A stretch of DNA of 64,000 nt. Origin: Tritrichomonas musculus. Taxonomy: Eukaryota; Parabasalia; Tritrichomonadida; Tritrichomonadidae. Under the pieces are notes generated by a model. That model did not search any database and was not told where the DNA came from. It was given only the letters and a program-made list of their open reading frames with translations. Within the stretch, counting starts at the first letter, position 1. The number at the start of each line of letters is the position of its first letter. The translations under genes were made by a program, and so were the position numbers. The stretch is from assembly GCA_039105265.1 (NCBI GenBank), contig JAPFFF010000004.1, positions 1,798,001 through 1,862,000 on the forward strand, in the 5' to 3' direction. Below, in pieces: positions 48,301 to 58,206 of this stretch.

Positions 48301-51300
48301 TGGATGAATGTGATTTAATAAATATTTAATGCTGCCAGATCTTATTTTTGAAATGTTATTTTTGGCAATATCAGGGTTTACATTTATCATGCTTACAGCC
48401 TCCTCCAATGTAGAAAATAAAGTAGGATCATCATGATCATATCTTTCAAAGATATGAAATGTTCCTTCTTTTGATACAAAATCATTACTGATTTGCATCA
48501 TTTGATTCAGTAATTTATTTACGTTGTTCATAGCTGAAGATACTGACAAACCAAACGTTGAGTTATTTTCAAATAATGAATTAGGCGAACTTTCAGTTGA
48601 ACTATCATATGAGAAAATATTCATTCCATAATCATTGAATATTTTAGATGATTCGTCATAATTTGACAAAAAGAACTGTGCAGATGCTGAAAGCGATTCA
48701 ATTGATGAATTGTTTGGAAGCAAAGAGAAAATTTCGTCATTCATTGCATTAGGCAAAAGAAGTTTGACAGGAATATTATCTGAATTAAATGGTAAATTAT
48801 CGCAATACAAATAACTATCATTAGTCACTTTAATTGACTTGAAAAGTAAGCTTGGTGAAGTATTATTATATATCTTTGAGTAAGAAATGGTGATTGATGA
48901 AATGATTTCAGAATATTTGGAAGGCTTTTTCATTGGTAAAACGGAAACTAGTAATTTATGGAACATCGAAACTGTTTTTTCATTCATTATTCTAGTAAAA
49001 AGTGGAATTGCAAATTTCGAAGAAATATTATCAAAGCAATGGCAAAGCATAATTAAAGGTTTGATTATCTTTGTATGTTTCATGCATGCAAATACGATGA
49101 AAGTTAAGTTTGAATTTTTCCACATTTTTGGTGGAATAAATGTTATTAATGAGATAAACCTTTCAATTTCAGTTTTTCCTATCATTCTTTGAAATTCATC
49201 AAGATGAATCAATCTACTTTCATCAGTAGATGCCATAATAAGATATAAATAGCAAATAATCTTATAATTATAGCAATTTGGAAGTTCGTCGATTATTTTG
49301 ATCAAAGTATCTAATTCATCATATTTCAAAGAATTAAAGATTGTTTGCATATGAAACAAATATGCAACTTTAAATGAATTTGAAACTTTTTGTGATTTCA
49401 GAATTGAAACATTAAATGGAAATGGAATTGAATCATTCTTCAATTTAAAAATTATGAAATTCAGGAAATGTTCTTGTTGCTCAAATGGTAATTCTCCTAT
49501 AAAATCAATTAAATTATAAATTCCAAACTGAGTTATTTGGATTGGAGATTCATCGACATCGTTCCAAAATTGTTCTATATATTTCAATTTATCAATATGT
49601 TTTGTTTCTTTGACATAGCAAGAAAGAAGCTGAAAAGCAGTGTTAAATTTAAGAGGAGTTGGCATTTGGCTTGTCGTCTTGGGGAATGATTCAAGGAAGT
49701 CTAAGAAAGGCTTCGTAAAAACTTCAGGTAGCCTTGGCCTATTAAAGATTGATTGAATATAAACTCTAGCAAATTGAATATTTTGTTTCAGCATTCCATC
49801 TTTAATTAGGCATTCAAAGGATTCAATAATCGATTTTGAATAATTAATTAAGATTGAAGGATCAACAAATTCGGTAGCAAAAACGCAAATTGCTTGACAT
49901 AATCTTGCAATATATGTTGATTTATAATGAATTTTTCTGGAAGCTAAATTAATGAAACTTTCTGGCATTAATTTTCCATGTTTCATTAAATTCGAAACCA
50001 AATTCAAATAATTCTGGATTTGTTGATCAATGTGTGCTTGATGATTTTGATCAACTTCAGCCTTCTCCAAACATTTAGAAAGAAAGCTAAATGATATATT
50101 GCATAAAATAGAAAGAATATTTTCAGGTATGTTCGGTACCATTGAGCATGTCTTAAGAGCAATATCAATGCCGCTTAATTGAGTTTGTATTTGGTTATGT
50201 TCGCGAGTATCAATATTACGAATATTTATATTATGAATGATCGAAGCTATAACAGAGAAAGGAAGAGTCTTTGCGATTGTTGGGAATATTTTCAATATAA
50301 AGATAACCTTACTGAAACTGTCAATGTCTTTTAAGAGCAAAATTTTTTCAATTATAAAAACTTTGAATGAACTCGCTAATTCTTCAGGAATTTGATGCTT
50401 TTCAATACTGTAATAAGCATTTGCTTTCTTAAAAAGAGTGGTAACAACAGTATAATAAGGATAATCCATGAATTTCGGAAATGAAAATATATGTTGTAAG
50501 ATATCAGAAAGGACGAAATCAGGTAATAAATCACGTTTTAACAATTTAAGAGCAAATTTAAATGTCAAAATGATTGGATAGGGTTCTGGTTGCTTTAATA
50601 AATATTTAAATGCTTCAACAACTAAATTTAATTCAGGTAATAATACTGTGGTGACTATTTTTTGATTAATCTTAAATAAATTATAAAAACATTTCATTGC
50701 ACAATATCTTTGCGTTTGGTTTTTCAGCATAAGCTTCAAAACAGTCAGTAAATGCTTAAATAATTTATTTTCCTTTTCAACTGGAAAAGGCCCAATATAT
50801 TTAATTAAGTTGGATAAAATAATTGCGGTTGTTGAATTGGTCATAAAACGATACAAACCATTATTTGTCTTTGTTAAATCGATTAAATCGACTTTTAACA
50901 AACTAGCTGAATTAACAACAATATCTGTTTCTGTTTCATCATATGTTGAGCATTCTTTTAATACCCTTTGAATCATTTCGATATAAAATCTTTGATCTCG
51001 TTTACCAAAAACATTTAATTTGAACTTAAAATATAAAGAAGAATAAACATTACTTCCAAAAGCAAAGAAAGATGATAAATTGGTCAAGTTTGCAAAGTCA
51101 GGGGAAGCTTTCAATACACCAATGTAGGTATTAACAATTGCATTTAATTGATTTGAATCATTATCTGATAAAATTTCATTTTGCTTTCGATTGAAGAACT
51201 TGTTGAATTGATATCTAACTAATTCTTTAAATAGTTCGTTATTTGCATATTCACTTTCTTCTGACAATTTTACTTCAACATCATAAATATAAGGATGTTG

Positions 51301-54300
51301 ATTAGGAAAAACTTGATCTAGTAATCCTAAAGGATTAGTTGGGTGGATTGATTTAATAAATAAATCGAGCATTTGATTTGTTTTGTCTGTTAAAATCATG
51401 TTATAAAGAATGTCATAATAATATTTTGCATCGCAGTCAAAAGAGTTAGCGAAGATATATTGTATTGTTTCCATCTTAAAGTTTAATAAAAACTTGACTG
51501 TCTTCATCTTCAGCAAATCTTCAACTGGAATTGATGAAAATGAAAACACTTTTCCAATATCATTTATAAATTGTCCCAAGACTGTCGTTTTAGGATCTAT
51601 TTGACTTGGTCCTACGACGACATCTCTTAAATCAGAATCATCATAATTAAACGTATTCAAAATTTTTGCCAAATTTGAAATTTGATTAATATTAATAATT
51701 TTTTGATTTTTCCTATATTCCGAAATCATATAAAACACCAATTGCAAATGTTTTGGGTTAATGAATTCATAAAAAACTGAAAGAAAACGAAAGAACAATT
51801 TTGATTGTTTTTCATCTTTGAATTGATTATTTTGATCAATGAAAGCAGTAATCGAAAAGTTTCTTTTAAGAATTTGATTAACCATGTCTGAGTCTTGTGA
51901 ATAAACCCAACGGACGCACTTATCAATTTTTTTAGTATTTTGGGAAGCAAGATTAAACAAGCTAGTAAATATTTTAGCCAATTTGTCTTTTTCTAAAAAA
52001 TTGGCAATCATTTCTTTTGGTGCTTTTGTCAATGTAATGATGAAATTCAATCTATTTTGATGATAAAATTGCTGTTTTGAATCGCCAGAATTCAGACAAT
52101 TTACTGCATGATCAGCCATTTCTTTGGTAGGAGGGTTAGCTCCACAACCAATGATGATTGATAATTGTAAATAAAATATTTCATCATTCACTGATTTGTA
52201 AAAGTTAGGATCATATTTTTCGTATGGAACTTTAAGTAATGGCATCTTACTAACAATAATTGTTTTAATAAAAGAATTAGAAAATGATCTGCTTAAAACA
52301 ATTGACGAACAATATTTCATAAAGGAATCTTTTTGTTCTTTTGTATTCAAAGATAAAATGAACTTTTCCATGAATTTCTTTAAAAGCTTCCCAAAAAGAG
52401 GCATCTCTTTGGATGACTGGATGAAATATTGTTGATCTTTTAAAAGTGAGAAAAAGGAAGTAAAATGGTTGATCTTGATAGATCCTGGTTTTTTAGCTGT
52501 TAAATATAAAAGCAATAATAAAGTATTTAAAATGGTGATAGGAAATCTCACTTTTGTAAATAATCTATCAGCAATTAAAGTACCATGAAAAACTTTCATG
52601 TCAAATCCATCAATAAATGATTTGAATTGATCAATGGCATATCGTGAAGCTTCAGATTGTGAAACAATGAATGAATATGCAAATGCATAAAAATAATCTA
52701 ATGATTGTCCGTTGCGAAAGAGAGGATAAAACAAATGATTCATCTTCTTAATGACTTTTTCAACTTGATTTCTTAAGTTAACAAAACGACCAATGATAAA
52801 TAAGGTGTCCAATGTTTTTTCAAGGTCATTTAAAGAGAAATTTAAAACTTGGGCAGAATCAACCATAACTGCAATGAACATTAACAAATTTTTGGCTTCA
52901 CCTTCTGTTCGAGAAGATTCTTTAAATATGGCATTCAAAATTTGTATGTATTCAACTGATGCAATGGATTTTGAATCATTTTGAACTTCTTCGTTATTGA
53001 ATGGTCTATATATGTTGTCAATATCTGGATCAATGTTAACAAAGTATCCTTGCCTATTGAGGTTAATTATGGGTGAGTATGGAGTAAATAATGGTGGCAA
53101 TTTAGAAATCATACTGAGTAATTGAGCTTGATATTCTTTTGGAAGGTTTCTGATTGAATTTATGACTTCAGTGAATGAAAAGTTGATATTTTCATCATCA
53201 TAGTCAATATAATGTTCATGACGAGCTAAATGCTTGTTTAGAATTAAAACTGCATTCTTAATTGCATCGTTGCTTCCACTACCAAGACCATTGAGAACAA
53301 AAGGAACATTGACCTGTGAATCAGTGATATCAAAAACAGTACGATCTAAATATAAAGAAGTGATTTCTTTTTGATATTCAGCACGAAAATCGTTAAAAAA
53401 GAAATATTTATTGGATTTAAGAAGAATCTTGGATTCAGTGTTTTCATATTGTTTTAATGAATTCTCAGTTGCACTATTTTTCATTGCAGATATATATTTG
53501 ATAAGAGTTAAAATCATCTCTGGTTGATTCATATGATTGTTTCTATTGAAAAAGTAGGAAAGAAATGAATGTTGGTAATTTCTAAACAATTGTGAAAATT
53601 GAGAATTTGTTTGAAGAAGAGATTTTTTTTCACCTATCTTAATTATTAAAAACATCCATTGTTGAAAAAGAATAACTTTCGAATTATCATATGAATTTTC
53701 CATATAATAATTTTGATAAGCTATTTCAATCATTTTTTGAAGCAATAAGCTTGATAAGGAATTTGTTTGACTTTGTATTATATTTAATACGCATCGAACG
53801 CATTGATTTGTTACGACTTGTTTCTTTGTTGCATTATATAAGCATTCAGCAAGAATTGTGGATATCATAGAAAGGCTTGGGTTTTTCAAGTTTAGTTTAG
53901 TTAAAATAATATCACTAAAAGTTTTTGATAAAGTGAAGCCGTATTCTTGAAGCCTATTCATTGATTGGCTTGGAAAAGATTTGTTTCGATAAATTGCTTT
54001 AATAAGCATGAATCTGTAAGATGAAAAAATAATGAAATTAAATAGCGCGCGAAGAAGTTTTTCTAAATAAAAATTAAGCGTTGATCGTGAATTTGTCTGA
54101 TCAAATTGACCAAATAATGTATAAAGAATTGGAAATCCAAATTGATTAATTGGACTTATAATTCGTTTTGTAGTATCATATATTTTAACTAGTTTTTCAT
54201 ATGCAATTAATGCTTCATCATATGATGAGTATGTTCGATATTCAAAAGCAGTAAAAAGAAGATCGTCGATTGTTTCGTTAATTTTGTTCATATAACAATT

Positions 54301-55821
54301 TCTAGAATATTTGGATTTGTTTTTATTTTTGTTATCTTGTTCTTTTGGAAGGCTAGTACTGCCTGTTTGATTGGAATTTGTCAAATTGACACTAATACTA
54401 CCACTAGGTTGACTTGGATTAGCATTCATATTAGGGTTATTTGTTGCTCTTTCTTTGACATATTGTGGCAAACCTGCATCATAGTCTAAAATTTGATCAG
54501 CAAAAGATATTGTTTTTTCTATGTTCGAATTTTGATTAATATTGTCTCTAATTATGATGGTTTTGATAACATTCGTCTTTATTGTAAAGAATGTTATCGT
54601 GGAAATAACTTTCTCGATTATGAAGATATAAGGCCAACAAAAATTATTTTTATGATACAGCTGAAAAAGATTTTTCAAGAATTCTTGATCTTGTTTTCGA
54701 TTTTGTGATCGGCGTTGGTTATAAACTTCAGCATAATTTGGTATGTTTAAAATTTGGGAAATAAAGTAAACTAAATCAATAATGATTTTCCGAACAAGTA
54801 ATGTAGGCTTTTGTGTCGGTTGTGATGATCCATATGCTTTATTATATATTTGATTAAAATAGTCAAAAATACTAAAAAAGGGTTGTTGGGGAATAAAGCT
54901 TTTGAAAATATCATTAATTCGGAGTAATGAATTTTGGTAAAATACTTCAATAATGGAATATTTTTCATCATCTTTATATTTAATGGATAAAATGGTTATA
55001 AAATAATAAGGAATTAAGGTTGATGATGTTGGAATAAATTTGAAAAGATATGTTACTGCTTCAAATATTTCACTTGATATTTCAGGGATATGTTTGCCTC
55101 TTATATATTTGATTAGTCCATACAAAAATGCATGCATTTGATGAGTTAATATAATTTTATCATTATTATCAGGTTTTTTTTCATTCTTCTGGCGAAGAGT
55201 ATTTTTGATAAAGCGAAAAGCTTCAATAAATCTTGGATCTTTGATAAATTCTGGATTTTCTTGAATTAACATTGAAGGAACTAATTGACCATAAGATAAA
55301 GATGAACGAGTATAAAATTGGAAAGAAGTCGTCTCTGTTTCAATTATTGATTGAGTAAAAATTTTAAAAAAATTGGTTAAAGTTAAAGTAAATTGATCTT
55401 TTGAATAATAATTTTGAGGCGTATATAATGAAATTGGTGTTGATTGATTTATATCATCTGTTTTTACGCCAATATGTTGTTGCAAAAATTGTACATTATG
55501 AGGCTGTAAAAATGTCATGATATAAAAAAGAGGACCAGAATCTGTTGTCAAACAAAGGTTGGGAATTAGTTTATAATTGGGAAGCATTGAAGCAATAAAT
55601 AAATAGATATTGAAGCGCAATTCATTCCATCGTGAAGGTGTCATTTTTATTTGAGAAATAGACATTGATGTAATTTGATATAGTTCGTATAATATTTTAT
55701 TTTTCTTTTCATAATGATTATTGGCATTACATATCATTTCTTCTTGAAGAGAATGTAGTGCATCTGAAAGCTCTTTGTTGGAAAAATCTCCTTGCAAATA
55801 GAGATTTCTCAAATATTCCAT
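45346..55821 (-). CDS. giant HEAT/FAT protein, Tra1/TRRAP-like PIKK pseudokinase candidate
   Basis: A 3491-residue protein, near the 3700-3850 of Tra1/TRRAP, the large activator-binding subunit of SAGA and NuA4 histone acetyltransferase complexes. Residues about 1-2300 are helical repeats of HEAT type. About 2400-2860 resembles a FAT domain: SPSLHLAALQGYYNLAKKSS and FWSPQIAFLNS match the helix and W-x-PQ pattern before PIKK kinases. About 2900-3260 resembles the TRRAP kinase-like domain, with IKLFSPESIEI, PCDSIPISRFRY and RLYLSFTTADVPFILSDFSI at the expected spacing, but without catalytic HxxxN and DFG motifs, as in TRRAP. A FATC end is not visible. Instead the last 225 residues are Gln/Asn/Pro-rich and disordered (45346-46020). 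Assignment rests on length and these patterns. Another giant HEAT protein remains possible. Confidence 0.62.
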   Translation of the reverse strand: MEYLRNLYLQGDFSNKELSDALHSLQEEMICNANNHYEKKNKILYELYQITSMSISQIKMTPSRWNELRFNIYLFIASMLPNYKLIPNLCLTTDSGPLFYIMTFLQPHNVQFLQQHIGVKTDDINQSTPISLYTPQNYYSKDQFTLTLTNFFKIFTQSIIETETTSFQFYTRSSLSYGQLVPSMLIQENPEFIKDPRFIEAFRFIKNTLRQKNEKKPDNNDKIILTHQMHAFLYGLIKYIRGKHIPEISSEIFEAVTYLFKFIPTSSTLIPYYFITILSIKYKDDEKYSIIEVFYQNSLLRINDIFKSFIPQQPFFSIFDYFNQIYNKAYGSSQPTQKPTLLVRKIIIDLVYFISQILNIPNYAEVYNQRRSQNRKQDQEFLKNLFQLYHKNNFCWPYIFIIEKVISTITFFTIKTNVIKTIIIRDNINQNSNIEKTISFADQILDYDAGLPQYVKERATNNPNMNANPSQPSGSISVNLTNSNQTGSTSLPKEQDNKNKNKSKYSRNCYMNKINETIDDLLFTAFEYRTYSSYDEALIAYEKLVKIYDTTKRIISPINQFGFPILYTLFGQFDQTNSRSTLNFYLEKLLRALFNFIIFSSYRFMLIKAIYRNKSFPSQSMNRLQEYGFTLSKTFSDIILTKLNLKNPSLSMISTILAECLYNATKKQVVTNQCVRCVLNIIQSQTNSLSSLLLQKMIEIAYQNYYMENSYDNSKVILFQQWMFLIIKIGEKKSLLQTNSQFSQLFRNYQHSFLSYFFNRNNHMNQPEMILTLIKYISAMKNSATENSLKQYENTESKILLKSNKYFFFNDFRAEYQKEITSLYLDRTVFDITDSQVNVPFVLNGLGSGSNDAIKNAVLILNKHLARHEHYIDYDDENINFSFTEVINSIRNLPKEYQAQLLSMISKLPPLFTPYSPIINLNRQGYFVNIDPDIDNIYRPFNNEEVQNDSKSIASVEYIQILNAIFKESSRTEGEAKNLLMFIAVMVDSAQVLNFSLNDLEKTLDTLFIIGRFVNLRNQVEKVIKKMNHLFYPLFRNGQSLDYFYAFAYSFIVSQSEASRYAIDQFKSFIDGFDMKVFHGTLIADRLFTKVRFPITILNTLLLLLYLTAKKPGSIKINHFTSFFSLLKDQQYFIQSSKEMPLFGKLLKKFMEKFILSLNTKEQKDSFMKYCSSIVLSRSFSNSFIKTIIVSKMPLLKVPYEKYDPNFYKSVNDEIFYLQLSIIIGCGANPPTKEMADHAVNCLNSGDSKQQFYHQNRLNFIITLTKAPKEMIANFLEKDKLAKIFTSLFNLASQNTKKIDKCVRWVYSQDSDMVNQILKRNFSITAFIDQNNQFKDEKQSKLFFRFLSVFYEFINPKHLQLVFYMISEYRKNQKIININQISNLAKILNTFNYDDSDLRDVVVGPSQIDPKTTVLGQFINDIGKVFSFSSIPVEDLLKMKTVKFLLNFKMETIQYIFANSFDCDAKYYYDILYNMILTDKTNQMLDLFIKSIHPTNPLGLLDQVFPNQHPYIYDVEVKLSEESEYANNELFKELVRYQFNKFFNRKQNEILSDNDSNQLNAIVNTYIGVLKASPDFANLTNLSSFFAFGSNVYSSLYFKFKLNVFGKRDQRFYIEMIQRVLKECSTYDETETDIVVNSASLLKVDLIDLTKTNNGLYRFMTNSTTAIILSNLIKYIGPFPVEKENKLFKHLLTVLKLMLKNQTQRYCAMKCFYNLFKINQKIVTTVLLPELNLVVEAFKYLLKQPEPYPIILTFKFALKLLKRDLLPDFVLSDILQHIFSFPKFMDYPYYTVVTTLFKKANAYYSIEKHQIPEELASSFKVFIIEKILLLKDIDSFSKVIFILKIFPTIAKTLPFSVIASIIHNINIRNIDTREHNQIQTQLSGIDIALKTCSMVPNIPENILSILCNISFSFLSKCLEKAEVDQNHQAHIDQQIQNYLNLVSNLMKHGKLMPESFINLASRKIHYKSTYIARLCQAICVFATEFVDPSILINYSKSIIESFECLIKDGMLKQNIQFARVYIQSIFNRPRLPEVFTKPFLDFLESFPKTTSQMPTPLKFNTAFQLLSCYVKETKHIDKLKYIEQFWNDVDESPIQITQFGIYNLIDFIGELPFEQQEHFLNFIIFKLKNDSIPFPFNVSILKSQKVSNSFKVAYLFHMQTIFNSLKYDELDTLIKIIDELPNCYNYKIICYLYLIMASTDESRLIHLDEFQRMIGKTEIERFISLITFIPPKMWKNSNLTFIVFACMKHTKIIKPLIMLCHCFDNISSKFAIPLFTRIMNEKTVSMFHKLLVSVLPMKKPSKYSEIISSITISYSKIYNNTSPSLLFKSIKVTNDSYLYCDNLPFNSDNIPVKLLLPNAMNDEIFSLLPNNSSIESLSASAQFFLSNYDESSKIFNDYGMNIFSYDSSTESSPNSLFENNSTFGLSVSSAMNNVNKLLNQMMQISNDFVSKEGTFHIFERYDHDDPTLFSTLEEAVSMINVNPDIAKNNISKIRSGSIKYLLNHIHPTSFELQRLISIEMILTYINQKISYKHGLPQNIISLINQQNIISKNPQNQNPNQNRKAVSPNIFPSNIIRTSPIFIKSLFFPIYASFLTRFERFLFNSEKPHFAAGTSKNHKEKIPLNLNLNLNAELNSRTIQSFDLNSTSAIFSHEYRSFFDSVIDTNSYGFFSVTMSQVDKATETFLQSINNNSNNNASNSNDRFKQQGNNMYPDVKTTNITDFSLFKKESAEAKWPGFCFALLTMSPTPSPSLHLAALQGYYNLAKKSSIGFFLHESYMARILTLISLSLVHMDDNLVNNSMKFAELVFRDKMLLTYAKFWSPQIAFLNSHSRFATLLTEALKPYSSLLHTLHAHESIKRPYSDQIELMDKLHELFSNLFKLNLSSFENNDDDDDEDDYNQINIDKCNKTCSNFENFDYETKVKIDGNVKTINQLFPVEFELSVSPKMIHITRLKIFHINNDFVKISDNIIAFTAITINSPHQLFLVERVPSTDRAMTFSNTLYLLRQMLKFGYGSRMRNIKLFSPESIEIGKEMIMYRFPCDSIPISRFRYCNSKVDDSLFSYSNITIGHIIPFFLKQFVIDSASYNPQSFFESKKRLVANFAAYSAIRSIFSLEQPSENRLYLSFTTADVPFILSDFSIPQNYGRTATLIPKILADFFSDNTNKNGNDDGNINTIKFDRYFELSFAAVHQTFSSYIDTFRAIIEMPIQESLHPSNRQIDNILASRDIIEAALFDYVPPFSEGATSADSVNWFIRISEFVDNSKMVPFNRVIIENPRAISIPTTASLPMMPSAPQDTFNLASPSNSISNFGDQPNLNSGFDIMGFGGNDNNVATNPPININSMSSMGSLGNLHSVNQTNSFETNEISRNNSLLNFGSPEYSTNMNLYGSNSFDFGGGTFDQQQQQPQQQQPMLNMPMIQQNQPPPPQPFINNSYFGYQNPPPKVVSPQIQMTPQPHLQPPQPSISPQPSISPQQNDMNGYEDQDDYFNTFF

Positions 55822-56207
55822 CCCAAATTTTGAAAATTTTTTTCATATAACATTTCGTATTAATTTTCAATTTTACAATCATTTGTAATTTTTTCTGTTG
55901 TCTACGAGGTTCTAATATTCCCATATCTGTTAAAATAAAAATTGCAAAAAAAATTTTTTTGAATTAAATAAAGTATGATCAATAAAATTCTAAATAATAA
56001 AATTGAAAACATATTTAAAAGGAGAAAAGCAGCACAAGAAATTGGTCTCTTCAAAGAAAAATAATTTGAAAGCATTAATAAATGAATTTAATATTTATTA
56101 TAAATACCCAAAAACGGAGTAAACATAAGTATTTTTTCTTTTTAATTTAATTTGGTAATTTTTAAGATGAAATAAATAATAATAAATAAAACTAGAATCT
56201 ATTAAAT
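55822..56207. other. intergenic interval, AT-rich
   Basis: A 386-bp spacer between two leftward genes, containing the start region of the giant gene. The 65-codon leftward frame 55727-55924 overlaps that gene's start in another frame and lacks gene-like composition. Nothing else is visible. Confidence 0.5.
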
Positions 56208-57857
56208 TTAAACAGGTCTAACACCGTTCATTTCTGCCCACTCCATCAGTTGCCTAGGTATTTCATCTAAAACTTCAGAAGCGAGTACTGAATAGTGTTG
56301 ATTAGCGAATTTGTTGAATGGAACGAATTGAACCAAATCACGACATTCTTTTTGTCCAGTTCGAGAAACAAGTGGCTCATCATCAGCATCGAGTACGTCC
56401 ATTGCAGAAAAGTCTGCATTGCCAACGCCTACTATAATTATAGATAAAGGTAATCTTCCTGCATCAACGATGGCATCACAAGTATCCTGCATATCATTGA
56501 TAATACCATCTGTGATCATGAGAAGAATAGTATAAGTTCGACTTTCTTGGAAAGATTGAACAGAAAGTTGGCTTGCATATCTGATGATTGGTGCAAAGAG
56601 AGTTGGGCCACTAAGTTGAACTTGCATTAAAGCATTTTGATAAGCTCCTAAAATTCCACTAAGTCCTTGAACGCAAGGCGCTTGAGGATTAAATGTAAGT
56701 GGGAAGCAATGCTGAGCTTGCATTTGTCCACCAATTTTGGCACCAAAGCCTAATACTGGGAATAATTGATCTGTATCATATGGACATAAAATTTCACCTA
56801 CTGATTTAATGCATTGTTGATATTGATTGAAACTATCGCCTGACATTGCTAAGTAGTGAAGAGATCTTGGATCACGAGGGTCACGATTTGATGCAGTGAA
56901 GTCTATAGCTGTAATTAAATTCAACTGAATACCACCATGAATGTAATCATAAAATGAAAACTTTTGTTGAAGGTTAACTTCGTTAATAATAATTTTTCCA
57001 ACATTTTTCTTCTTTGAATCAATGAGATCAAGTGATTGATTGGTGCTTTCACAAAGACGAGAGAAAGATGTATCAGCATAACCAATAGGAACTGAAGCTT
57101 TGTGAGATCGGCGGTCAAAAACAGTAATCCTGAGTGGTCTTTCAGGATCAACATTGCAAAGAACTTGATATGGTACAGTTCCTCTTTTCCAGTTCATTTT
57201 TTTGGATACTTCAGATTGGTATATTGGAATATATCTTCCTGCCTCAGAAGATTTTGCAATAACATAAAATGGGTCATTAGATTGTAAAACTCTTAATTTT
57301 TTAACGTTTGAGCCTGTAAATCTAAAGTTTACGACAGAGGAGCAATTTTCGACTTGCTCAGGTGTAACAAATATTGAACCGCACTTATTATCTTTTTTGT
57401 TATTTGCATTATTTAAATCCAATTTTAATGAGCCTCCAGCTGATATAATTGTTGCAAGTTCAACTTCAATTTGTCCAATTATCTTTTGTTTGCTTAAATT
57501 AGCTGTATCACTATCAACATCATAAACAACAAAGCGAAGAGGTTGCTTAATTTCAAATATATACATTATGGTAAAGAAAGTGACCCATTCAGGATTTAAA
57601 TTATTCCAAACAACTTCAGTCCTGCCTGCTTCTGTCCACTTTCCTTGATTTTGAATGAAAAGAACACATAATGGATCAGAAACAGTAACAACATCAACAT
57701 CTTTCAGATTTTTTGCGCATACATGAAGATTGACTAAAGGAAAAACAGTTCCATTTGAAGTGGCAAGATTAGTTGTAGTAACAGAATCGATACCGTTATA
57801 ATTCGATACGGTGCTTGTTCGGTGTAAGTTTGAGTAAGAGCCATAAGCTACTTTCAT
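56208..57857 (-). CDS. copine (two C2 domains plus copine A domain)
   Basis: Copines are calcium-dependent phospholipid-binding proteins that move to membranes on calcium signals. The open frame begins on a TTG at 57923; the ATG at 57857 gives 549 residues, the normal copine length (about 530-560). The first C2 domain lies at about 20-150, with acidic loop residues in SDPLCVLF and VYDVDSD. The second C2 lies at about 160-290, with QSNDPFYV and VFDRRSHK. The C-terminal A domain starts at about 305 with LITAIDFTASNRDPRDPRSL, whose DFTAS is a metal-ion-dependent adhesion-type motif. It continues through LFPVLGFGAKI, ILLMITDGIINDM and SIIIVGVGNADF to the family's closing LDEIPRQLMEWAE. The protein is complete and typical, with no anomalies. 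Confidence 0.97.
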   Translation of the reverse strand: MKVAYGSYSNLHRTSTVSNYNGIDSVTTTNLATSNGTVFPLVNLHVCAKNLKDVDVVTVSDPLCVLFIQNQGKWTEAGRTEVVWNNLNPEWVTFFTIMYIFEIKQPLRFVVYDVDSDTANLSKQKIIGQIEVELATIISAGGSLKLDLNNANNKKDNKCGSIFVTPEQVENCSSVVNFRFTGSNVKKLRVLQSNDPFYVIAKSSEAGRYIPIYQSEVSKKMNWKRGTVPYQVLCNVDPERPLRITVFDRRSHKASVPIGYADTSFSRLCESTNQSLDLIDSKKKNVGKIIINEVNLQQKFSFYDYIHGGIQLNLITAIDFTASNRDPRDPRSLHYLAMSGDSFNQYQQCIKSVGEILCPYDTDQLFPVLGFGAKIGGQMQAQHCFPLTFNPQAPCVQGLSGILGAYQNALMQVQLSGPTLFAPIIRYASQLSVQSFQESRTYTILLMITDGIINDMQDTCDAIVDAGRLPLSIIIVGVGNADFSAMDVLDADDEPLVSRTGQKECRDLVQFVPFNKFANQHYSVLASEVLDEIPRQLMEWAEMNGVRPV

Positions 57858-57999
57858 TTCTCCAATATAAAAATTTGTAAAATTTTGAAATAAACATCTC
57901 TCAAATATCAACTTTTCGGTCAAAAATTTTCAAAAGTTAATAACGGAAGATTTTTAGGTATTCAAATTTTCAATATATTGGAAATCGTTCGGTTAAAGG

Positions 58000-58161
58000 T
58001 CAATTTGTTAATTTCGCCCATATAAGATAGGCTGTCTCCAAGTTGCTATCCCCAGCTACATCCCTTTTCTCTTCCAAAGTAATGTTTGGATTTGTTCTAA
58101 AATCTGGTACTCCAATATTGGAGTTCCTACCACTCGACAATATTAATGAATTAATCCACAT
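58000..58161 (-). CDS. probable small protein (53 aa), unknown
   Basis: A 53-codon frame from the ATG at 58161 to a TGA at 58000, beginning MWINSLILSSGRNSNIGVPD and ending ETAYLIWAKLTN. I do not recognise it. Four things favour a real gene or conserved exon: the patch is less AT-rich than both flanks; the residue mix is balanced rather than Phe/Ile/Lys-dominated; codon third positions vary normally; and a GCAACTTTTTGAAT motif (58193-58206) ends 31 nt before the ATG in the same direction, as upstream of two longer genes. Alternatively it is the 3' remnant of a longer gene or part of a mobile element. It would be translated in the same direction as the copine, whose ATG lies 143 bp downstream. 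Confidence 0.45.
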   Translation of the reverse strand: MWINSLILSSGRNSNIGVPDFRTNPNITLEEKRDVAGDSNLETAYLIWAKLTN

Positions 58162-58192
58162 TTAAGTGTGTGCTTTAATTTGATCGTTTGGT

Positions 58193-58206
58193 ATTCAAAA
58201 AGTTGC
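58193..58206 (-). promoter_or_regulatory. GCAACTTTTTGAAT promoter-like motif before the 53-aa ORF
   Basis: Read on the minus strand, it ends 31 nt before the ATG at 58161. The spacing matches that at 9070-9083 (34 nt) and 27888-27899 (23 nt). Confidence 0.45.
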
